Shown here in pieces: positions 1 through 9,800 of a DNA stretch of 64,000 bases (position 1 is the first letter of the stretch; each line of letters opens with the position of its first letter). Position numbers and translations under genes: made by a program. The notes under the pieces were generated by a model that was not told where the DNA came from, did no database searches, and saw only the letters and a program-made list of their open reading frames with translations. The stretch is from Tubiluchus corallicola (lineage: Eukaryota; Priapulida; Priapulimorpha; Priapulimorphida; Tubiluchidae), in contig JAQGDQ010000037.1 of NCBI GenBank assembly GCA_030141605.1, positions 625,001 to 689,000 of the forward strand, written 5' to 3'.

Positions 1-298
1 CGTACAAATACGACAGATCTATACCTACTTTCGTTGCAATGATTATAAAAGCCAGCGGCAATAGCATACGTTAGTTTTTCTAAATTGGTGGAGTAGTCGC
101 CATAGATTTGTTTGTAAATTTAACTGGAGGCTTCTTTACTTCAATAAAGAAAAGCTGGGATCCAATCTAGACATAGCCAGCTTTAGCGGCATTATTCACG
201 CAACACGTGATATACCGTATCGAACCAATACAGCAAGTCGTTCATTTACTTTAAGTCTGCAATGATTTAAAGTTAGGGATCAAAGTCTATTTTGCATC

Positions 299-305
299 TA
301 TAAAA
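299..305 (+). promoter_or_regulatory. Candidate TATA box of the serpin gene
   Basis: TATAAAA lies about 635 bp before the proposed serpin start codon. A start site about 30 bp downstream would give a short untranslated first exon ending at the donor near 390. This rests on the motif alone; AT-rich DNA produces such motifs by chance. Confidence 0.35.
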
Positions 306-389
306 GAGGCCGGTCGAAGTACACCAAAGGAAGCAATACCCAGTGCAACATATGGTACTACATTGTGTAACTTTCCACCAATATTTCAT

Positions 390-885
390 GTAAGTTTAGT
401 AAATTATCGCTACATTTATTCAACTAGAACTACACAATTTAATCTTTGTTATGTAAGTGCCTAATTGCAACGTATGGGGATATTTGATTGGATATGAAAA
501 TTAACGCCTTCATAAAACTGGGAAGGACGTTAGCGAAAAAGAGTTTTTGTGATAAAAATAAATACTAGCACATAGTGTTATTAAATTAATGTTTTTTATT
601 AAGCAAGTTTTTAACGTGCTTCTAGCTTATCCAGGGAAGAAGCTGGATTTTTCCCAACAATAGAAAAGAAACAATCAAACGTTATAAGATATATGCTGGG
701 CCCCTAACATTCTTGTTTAAAATTCTGGTTGACACCCACTCACTGCAGCTTTTAGGTTTATTAATTTCAGTTTATCATAGTTGAAAAACCTACTGCAAAA
801 CTTAACTTAGTGCCTTGCCGTATGTGCTATTTTGGTGGCCTTGCCGTAAGTGCTAGTTTGGTAAACTAAGTCATATATGTTTCAG
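390..885 (+). other. Probable 5' UTR intron of the serpin gene
   Basis: A consensus donor (GTAAGT at 390) and a good acceptor (pyrimidine-rich tract ending TTTCAG at 881-885) bracket the stretch upstream of the serpin. If used, the open-frame ATG at 877 is removed as intron and translation starts at 934. Inside, a roughly 30 bp unit containing GCCTTGCCGTA is duplicated at about 811-866. Inferred; RNA reads would decide. Confidence 0.35.
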
Positions 886-933
886 ATTTCTAATGATTTA
901 GAAGCAGTCTTCCCAAAACCAGAAATTACAAAC

Positions 934-2091
934 ATGGCTTCAAAGGAAATGGCATCTGTAGCTCAATCAAACGGAGAATTTACATTCAGTCTTTACAAAA
1001 CAATGAAAGATGCAAAACCAGGTGAGAATGTAATATTTTCTCCACTTAGTATCCAGCTAGCATTGGCAATGACTTATATGGGTGCAAAAGATAACACTGC
1101 CTCTCAGTTAGCATCTGCCTTAAAATTTTCCGACCAGCCGCCTGAAAAAATTCACCAGGGATTTGCAGACTTGCAGTCTGTTGCGGCACAACGAGAAGCA
1201 GGATGTACATTTGACATGGCCAACCGGCACTTTATACAAGAAGGATTTAAAGTACTGGACGCGTTTCAAAAGGATTCTCTTAAATATTACGAGGCTGATG
1301 CAAAATTAATGGACTTCGCAGGAAACACGGAAGTTGCTAGAGTGGAGATAAATAAATGGGTGGCCAAAAATACGAATGACTACATTACAGAATTATTACA
1401 GAAAGGAGCAGTGGATAGTCTAACTCGTCTTGTTCTTGTTAATGCCGTCTATTTCTGCGGAAAGTGGAAGAATCAATTTGACAGCAACAATACTAAGCTT
1501 GGACACTTTCAAGTTAGCAAAACAAGAAAGGAGAATGTTCAAATGATGATGAAGGAAGCAAAGTTTCCCATGCTCTACACAGAACAGTTCTTCTTTGTTG
1601 GACTCCCATATGCAGATCCGAATTTATGCATGTACATTGTTGTACCACATCAAGTGGATGGTCTGGATGCAATAGAGAAAAACTTATCATCTGCAAAGCT
1701 ACTCGAACTAGAAGGGCAGGCTAGGGAAGAACGGATTGTGATTAAACTGCCACGTTTTCGCATGTGGGAAAGTTCCAATCTGATACAAATGCTAAAAATG
1801 CTAGGCGTTGAAGATCTATTTGATACAAAGAAGTGTGATCTAAGTGGGATAACGGGTGACCGCAGTCTTCACGTTAATGCTGCCGTTCACGAAGCATATA
1901 TTAGAATTGATGAAGAGGGGACAGTTGCAGCAGCAGCTACAGCCGTGGGAATTGCTCTATGCAGTATGCCAATACAAGTCGTTGTAGACAAACCCTCTTT
2001 ACTATATATTCGCGACAAAAAGTCGGGAGCTATTCTATTTTTTGGACGTTTTAATAAACCTATGGATCACTTGGCTGTTTGCCCTTGTTAA
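934..2091 (+). CDS. Serpin, intracellular (clade B-like), intronless coding region
   Basis: Serine/cysteine protease inhibitor that traps its target through a cleaved reactive loop. The frame is open from 877, but I prefer ATG 934, which gives 385 residues (usual for serpins), because a TTTCAG acceptor sits at 881-885. There is no signal peptide; the start resembles cytosolic ov-serpins. Visible family marks are FSPLSIQLALAMTYMGA near the N terminus, the NAVYFCGKWK breach strand, the hinge EEGTVAAAAT and the C-terminal FFGRFNKP. The hinge is small-residue rich, as in inhibitory serpins. Counting from the hinge glycine as P15 puts P1-P1' at Cys-Ser, so the target may be a chymotrypsin-like or cysteine protease (inference). 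Nine residues follow the usual GRF-x-x-P end. The gene lies antisense to TUBGCP2, probably within one of its introns. No intron interrupts the coding region, unlike every neighbour. Confidence 0.93.
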   Translation: MASKEMASVAQSNGEFTFSLYKTMKDAKPGENVIFSPLSIQLALAMTYMGAKDNTASQLASALKFSDQPPEKIHQGFADLQSVAAQREAGCTFDMANRHFIQEGFKVLDAFQKDSLKYYEADAKLMDFAGNTEVARVEINKWVAKNTNDYITELLQKGAVDSLTRLVLVNAVYFCGKWKNQFDSNNTKLGHFQVSKTRKENVQMMMKEAKFPMLYTEQFFFVGLPYADPNLCMYIVVPHQVDGLDAIEKNLSSAKLLELEGQAREERIVIKLPRFRMWESSNLIQMLKMLGVEDLFDTKKCDLSGITGDRSLHVNAAVHEAYIRIDEEGTVAAAATAVGIALCSMPIQVVVDKPSLLYIRDKKSGAILFFGRFNKPMDHLAVCPC

Positions 2092-2208
2092 ACTAAGTCG
2101 TGCAGTTACAACATCTCACAGTCGTAAAACTAACAAAACAAATATTGGCTGACTGGGGAAAACGCTTTACATTATAACATTAATATCAATGTCCACTGGT
2201 ACTAAGGA

Positions 2209-2214
2209 AATAAA
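2209..2214 (+). terminator. Poly(A) signal of the serpin
   Basis: AATAAA lies 118 bp after the serpin stop codon, the first canonical signal downstream. This would give a short 3' UTR. Confidence 0.5.
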
Positions 2215-3839
2215 ATGGCAAAAGATTAATTTCAGTCAGTTTTAGATGTTATAATTTACATTACGTTTCCAAAATAATATAATCAACATTACAATTGTTA
2301 CAATGTTACTAATGCATTTCACTGACCAATCAATTAGATGTATATTTATTAAGCTATTTAAATTATTGGCTTCAGTGACTTTATATGTACTATTAAAACC
2401 TAATGCAAAATAAATGGTGATTATCGTATTCCAAAAGCTAGACTGATTACATTTCTTTTGCGTTTTTTTAATAGTGATAGAAACTTATTCATCAAGTGTA
2501 CATCCTGCAAGATTTGTGACTCTAGCCTTCCACATTTATTTGTTTACACTAATTAAAAGTTATGCCTGAGACAGCTCAATGCTTAATATAAAAAATGATG
2601 TGATTCTTAGAAATGTGTTGCTTTCAGACAAAAATTGGTAAGATTGTCGTTCACCTGATTTGACATTGAAAGGTTGTAAACGGTAGTGCTTCTTATGAGC
2701 ATTGTATTTAATTAAGCCTATTTTATATCATTCCATGCTGTGAGTTGCTCAGACAATGATATGATTAAAAAAGCTGTGATTGTTATTGGCTTTCAAGTAG
2801 CAACCAAAATCTGGCAATCGGGGCAAATTTTTCAGTTACAGATGAGTAAACCACACAGGATTTAGCACAGTCAAGTGATAATTAGTAACAAGTACGTAGA
2901 CACTTGTCAATCACTTCACTGGACCAGGCATAGTCTACTGAAAAACACGGCACTGGATTTAGATCTGAGTTCATTCAGTCTTATTTAATAAAACTTGATT
3001 TATTTTTAATCATACTACAAGTACATTCAAATAAAAGATGTGAGTTTGATTATTCCCAAAGTCTTAGTCATCTCATGTAAGTTTCGATTCACATAATGCC
3101 TAGAGGCCTGACTGACTAGACATGGGATATTCTAATCAGATGTCGTAAACATTATAGATATTTCTGTACCGGTGTAAATAGTACTTGAAGACTTGCCAAA
3201 AAACTGTCTAACAGCAGAGCCTGAAATGATCAACAAACTAATAACAGTAATACTGTAAAATGAGATTAACAACTAAATTTGTAATTCGGTAAATTTTTTT
3301 TTGTAAGTTCCAACAACAGGCAAATATTGCGTAAAACAACTGCAACTTTCGTAAGACTAAAAACACGACTTTGTTATACTTGAAGACCGTACAACTTGAC
3401 TTCACAGTAAAATTGTAAACAAAACTCAGATTTTAGTATCATTAAAAGTTTCTTTACAAGTAGAAACAAAGTTTAAGAGCAGTATAAGAAATCTTCACTC
3501 TATAGTCTAACAGACAGTCGTGATTAACCAGTTGAATAAGCCAGAGTGTGACCTATTCAACTTGTGAACTTCGACTGCAGAGTGTGGATAAGAGAACTAA
3601 ACCTCATATTGCTCTTACATTTTGTCTTCACTTGTAAATAATTCTAGAGTCTTACCAACGAACCCAGTTTTTCATCCATTAATCCATTAAGCTTCTAATA
3701 AAAAAAGTAGCCTGTACCTATAATATGCCATAGCTAGTCATTTTCTATCTTGCCCTTACCAATACCTATACTTAGGAAAATACCTATATATTAACAATCA
3801 GTCATTTTCTTTTGATTTTTTGTCAAAAATAACACTTAC
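2215..3839. other. Non-coding stretch between serpin and TUBGCP2 exon 23
   Basis: I looked on the minus strand for the remaining TUBGCP2 exons, which should encode the segment after SLILSHK, and found none with convincing reading frame and splice sites. No other gene or transposon boundary is evident. It is best read as part of a large TUBGCP2 intron. Confidence 0.5.
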
Positions 3840-6800
3840 CTTGTGACTTAAAATAAGGGAAATCGGCCACTCGACTGTATAATCAAAAGAGAATGCTTCC
3901 AATCCAGTCAAATTCAGCTCCTCGTTCTCTTTCTCTGTTTTGTAATGTTCCTCTTTTGCAGTTTCAATGCTCGTCACTTGAAATAACATGCTTACGAGGT
4001 CATACGGGAGCAATTCGACTCTGTAAAAATGAAATCTCGGTTTAATGCACTAATTCTTAATCACCTGGCTATTTTAAAAATACAGTGCCAAAATGACTTT
4101 TGTCTGGCGAGCTCTTTTTGTTTTGTTTTTTACTGTTTCACTGATGATTTGTTGGAGCTTGCTTGTTGTAATGTATTCCATCATTGGATTAAAATTTAAA
4201 GTTAAACTAAACCCTCACTATAATATAAGCTTTTACAACCTAAAATCCTACTCTCATTACGAATGTTCAATTTATTTTATTACAAACTTACTGTAAAACT
4301 TGTTTCTTTTGGTTTTTTATCACGATGTTGTTAGCGGTATTAAAATTTGAAGAACTGCCATTTTCGTTGCAACAGACGAATGACATTATGAGTACAGTCA
4401 CAGGTCAGCTAAGATTGGTAAACAACGTACGTCATTCTAGCTCACTCTTGTCAAAGACACGAAACAATGCACGCGTTCGAAATTCGCCAGAAAAAAGATA
4501 AGTTGTATAAGTCTCTTTTGTTTAATAATAATGTTATGTAATCATAATGTTATGCTTTAAAAAACTTCAATGTCTGTTGGGGTTACATAGGCCTTTAAGC
4601 AAACTGAAGTAGAAGAATAAACACCAAGAAACCACACTTTTAATGACACAATCTGTGTCATTAAAAGTGTCGTTAAACTGCCAATTTACATATAAAATAC
4701 AGTAGACTACATATAACTCGCTTGATATAACTTGAATTAATTCGTTTTTCCCTTTACCAAACATCGCCTAACTCTAACCGAATTCCCGGAACATTTTTAA
4801 CAATCTGACAGTTAATAATTACCCCACCTATTTCGAACAACCTACCAAGCAAGAAATCCTACGCGAAAGTGTGCACCAAATTATGATTTTTATTGCTAGT
4901 TTCAGCAAAAATGATAAGATCTCTTCTATTACCTTAGCAGAATACTGTATACAACATGGCTTAACGAATGTGATTTAACGTAAATCACAATATTATTATT
5001 GCTGAATTCTATTAAACATGCTGCTCAGACTACAACACAGATGGACCAGCCACTTTTTGATTATTCTTGTATGAGTTTAGGAGTTCAAGAATTTATTCAC
5101 TTCCACATATTTGATATTTGATTAAAGGCTTAGTTTGTCATTTTTAGTGTATATGCTGATGAACGACTCAATCTTGTTTTCTTATGAACATCATCTAACC
5201 CGTACTTTCACGTAACTCAAACAAATTTTCTGGTCCCAAGGAGTTATATGTAGTTTACCATACTATCAACAACAACACTAATAATGCAATTGCTCTTACT
5301 TCAAATCATCTTTGTAAGGATCACTGTTTACCACACTTGTACGTAATGCCAATTCTAAGAGAGATTCTAACCGTGTTGGTATCACATGTACTATAGCTGT
5401 TAAGGACCAATTTTGGAACAGCGCTTGGTAAAATTCACTAGCTTTACAACTATGAAGACAACTATGCACACATATATTTTATAATACATTGCGAGTTCAG
5501 AAAACTTTTATGTTGCAAGACTTATGGATACTCTTTAAGTTTAATAAAGTTAAAAATAGCTGTCAAAATATTAATAAAATACAGACTAATCTCCATATAC
5601 TACCTAAAGTTAGATGACACATTTTCATAGTGGGCATTGTTATTTTATCTAACTGGCACAACTACATTTGTGACTTTAGTAGGATTGTCACTTTAGTAGG
5701 ACACAAATGCTAATGATATTTAAAACACTTGCTTCATGACCATTTGAATTTTGATTGTTTGTGGTACTATTTAAAATACAAACCAAGATCATTAAACCAA
5801 GCCTCCCAAAAATGTCATTCTCTTCAAAAAATACATAGTAGCAAAACCCATTATAGTATTAAGGGAAAAGAGGAAGACTAGGAAGAAATAAGAAAAAAAG
5901 CTACCGTTGAAAAACGTGTTGCCTCAATTCCTATACGTTAAAAACAGGAACAAGAAATGAAAAAGCGAAAAAATAAAATTCATGCGAATAAAAAAATGCA
6001 AAATGGTAATTCAAAATTGTTAAAAAGGCAATAAACATAAAGGATATCATAGATGTTTTTGCAAAGTTCATCATCAGCCATGTCCATAAATTGCACAAGG
6101 AAATCAGCCTGATCCAGAAGAAAATAATGCTTGACAGATCTGTAAATATTTGCAAAGTGTAAAACAGCTATATTAAACTATATCCGGTCCATGATATTTA
6201 CATACAGGAACCTGAACACAAACAAATATATTACATGACACTGCAAAACACACTTCCCTGAAAGCCAAGGAAATTTAATCCATTTTGGCCATTCAAATTT
6301 AGCAAAAATCTATAATGTGCTAGACTGGCTGCAAATGTTTTTGTGAATAACTAGCCTGCTTCTTTACCAGGCTGTAAATGTTAATGGTTTTGTGCATAAT
6401 TAGCTTGCTTCATTACCTAAGTCTGCCCATCAAATCCTTGTCTTGAATAAGCAAATCCAGTAGTGCTTTACTGGCAAAGTTATATGCTTTGTCTATTTGG
6501 TCCATGTACATTCTTTCTCTCAATGTGTAGAGTATCTCCTCAGCATGTGGACATTTTACATCCAAACCTGAAAAACAGGACCAATTAATTATTAGTTAGA
6601 ACAAATTACCATGCAAATTAGTGGTTCTTAAAGACAACATTGGGAAAGTACTAACAAAAACAACTAAAACCCTGACAAGAAAATGACGAATCTTTCATAG
6701 ATCCTATAACTAAACAAGTAAAATTGAGATTTGTTACAAACTAGTGTGCTTTAGGGTTTTTGTTTCGCAACTGCAAAATGCAACTGTGCAGCATTTCAGT

Positions 6801-9800
6801 AAACATTCTCAGCATTCATCTTTATTTATATAAAAAAATGGGTAAAATTAAACTTTAAAATTATAGGAGGAACAAATTACCACACTGGCGAAGCACATTC
6901 AAATATTTTCCAGTGTTAAGAATCTTCTGAGCAGCTTGGTACAAGAAAACAGGCAGTCTCTCATACTCTAATGTATAGTGCTGTTCCCAATATGGATCAT
7001 TGTATTCTTGCGTCAGCTTGTCACGCTTTACTGACTCATGGACGTGCACAGCAAACTTAAAATTAACAAACCAGGTAACATTACACAAGACAAAGAACAA
7101 AAAAATATTACAAAATTTATTCACTAGTTTATTACTGTTATTAAATAAAATTTCATTAATACTAAATATTGTCATTTGTTCTAAACATATTGTATTGAAA
7201 ATTGCTGAAGATTCAATCATCACAAAGAGGAACCAGTAAGGAATCGAATAAAGAACATATTCGAAACTATAATGAAAATCAAACTGGAGAAAAAAACTGA
7301 AAAGTGTTTGCAGTAGCTAAAAAAAATTATAAACCTTAAAATTTCTTGCTTTTAAATTTTTTTTGGCAAATCTCATTTTCATCTCAAATTTGAATTTAAA
7401 TTGCGGATTAAAATGTTAAAAAATTTAGCTGTTTGTTTTAGACAATCTTATGAAATAGAAAGTTTTTTGTATAAACAGGATGATACACAGATGATATTCA
7501 GGTGTCAGGAATTTTGTTGTAAAAGAAATTCTTATGTGAAGATTACTGTTATTCTCACTTCAATGTGAACACTCTATTATTAGTTATAATCATTAGTTAA
7601 CTGATAGAAAGCAGTACCAATAATTATGCATCTCGTATTGTAAAAACCCGAGCACTATGTTTTTATAAATAACTTGCCTCTAAATATGGGTCACAAATTA
7701 TGCCTTGATATATCCACTTCTCCAGTATTTCAAAGTAAGGTACACAAGCCTAAAAAGAATGACACATTAAGACAAAATTAGATACTAAATTCCACATAGC
7801 AAAGTGTCTGCTAATATGACTTCACAGTGCAGTTTCTAGTTTTGTTGCAAAATCTGGTCACTTCCTAATAATGGCATACAAACACATATCTGGAAAAACA
7901 ATTTTCAAAGCACAAAACCAGTAATAATATTTTTCATTTAAGTACAACACAGTAAACAACTATTTCACAGATACTATGACGAGCATGATCTTTAATGCGC
8001 CCATACTGCAAGGGGACCAAACCTGAAGACCATGTTATCTAGAGTATGACAAACTTGTATGTAAATCAGGTTCTCAAACTTGACAAGGAATTGCTCCCAC
8101 AATACTGCTCTGTGCAAAATTGTGCAGATTTTGGAGACTGAGACAACTGTAATACTAAGAAAATTTTATATTAAAATTAGTTTGCTTTACAACTGTTGAA
8201 CACAACCTATTTTCTCAGATGGTACCTATGTATTTCAGCTGCATTTAGTTTGTAACTACTGAAAAACTCTGACATCTATACCACTGCTACCATTTATTAA
8301 AACCTAAAACGTTTCAACTGCCTTTGCAATCTTTGTGTCAATTGGAATCTGTAATTTTAACAGTTTCTACAAGTATTTTTTACATTACGCTGATGTTTCT
8401 AACACTCTATTGCAAACTTATTCTGAACTTCAGTTCTGCATACAATAGCATCAGTACATTGTCAGATTTTCTTGTTTTTTATTTACTTACAGCTTGTGTA
8501 ATGGAATAGCAGACTTCTTGAAGCTTCTGATCGCTAAACAGAAAAATAAACATTGAAAAAATAAGCAATATGGAATGTACATTACAGCCATATGCATACA
8601 TGCTGCCTTGCATACTGTTGTCAAAAGTATACTATATGTGTGTGCGTGTGTGTGTGCGTGCGTGCGTGCGTGCGTACGTAGGTATGTATGTATGTATATC
8701 ATGTGTTTCATTATATCTGGTGGTGCGGAAAAATGTCCCATAGTTAAACTATAATAACACTAGAAGCAAGTGGTTTACAAAGTTGAAATTCTACCCAATG
8801 GTACTACAATACATTAGCTTTTGGCCGTGAAAGTTACAAGTTTTAGTAATTTTTAAGTTATAGTCGAGAAACTTTTGCATGTTAAAAATTTATTAATCAT
8901 ATGAAGTGCGGTATCTGGAATTTCCGGAGAAAGTGGATTGTTCGATGTCTGGAGAAAATAAGGCAAAAATTGTTGAGCACTAGGACCAAATACCTCTTAC
9001 AGAAGAAACAGTGTTACCTATTAAAAGAATTGCTTTCCTGTAGTTTACAACTGTATTTTAACAACTGTGACTGTGACAAATTTTTCTGGCATTTATTTTT
9101 TGGACTTGTTGCTTTTTAAATGTCTGTATCTTCGGAAAAATTTGGGAATCATCTAAAGATTTTCTGCTTATACATAACTGTCAGCGTGGTTATTTTCAAG
9201 CAATCCCATTATTTTCTTCTTATAATATCGTGGTCAAAACTTGCCACATTTTTACCACCACCTGGTATATATAATATAAAAGCTAAAAAATCCATACCCG
9301 GTTAATGCAATAGTTCTCTCATGAAGGAGGGTAAGTACAGTGCCACCAGAGCTGTCCGACTGCAACAAAAACAAGAAAAATTAAGCATCTACTTAAATTA
9401 CACAGATAATGATAGGTTCCAACAATTGTTTACTGACTTCAATATATAACAATATTCTCTACTTATTTCACAATATGCAAGATGGAGTTCCAAGATAAGT
9501 GATTCCTCAAAGTAGCTTAAAAGATTATATAACACGAACACTTTTCTCAAATTAGCGGGCAACTAATGACATCATTAATTAATTAGAAGATGACTGCGAT
9601 TGCCAGAATGTTTATAAACCATTGCAGTTTATTTTAACAATTATTACCCATTGTGGGTAATGAGTTGGAGAAAGGAGTCTGAAAAATTGTGGACTAGTCG
9701 GGATTTGACCCGAGACCTGGAAATAATACTCCCATGTTCTGCCAGCCCAGCAAGCCTGAGATTTCCTCCTTGTAGCGTACAATCCAACAGTGCCACCTCA

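Noticed and set aside
1514-1696. Minus-strand frame within the serpin.
   Set aside because: Antisense shadow of the serpin coding region.
2640-2700. Minus-strand frame with a possible donor, tested as a missing TUBGCP2 exon.
   Set aside because: Its translation does not resemble the expected GCP2 C-terminal sequence.
8487-8741. Minus-strand frame rich in Thr-His.
   Set aside because: Translation of a GT microsatellite overlapping TUBGCP2 exon 17 (8491-8533).
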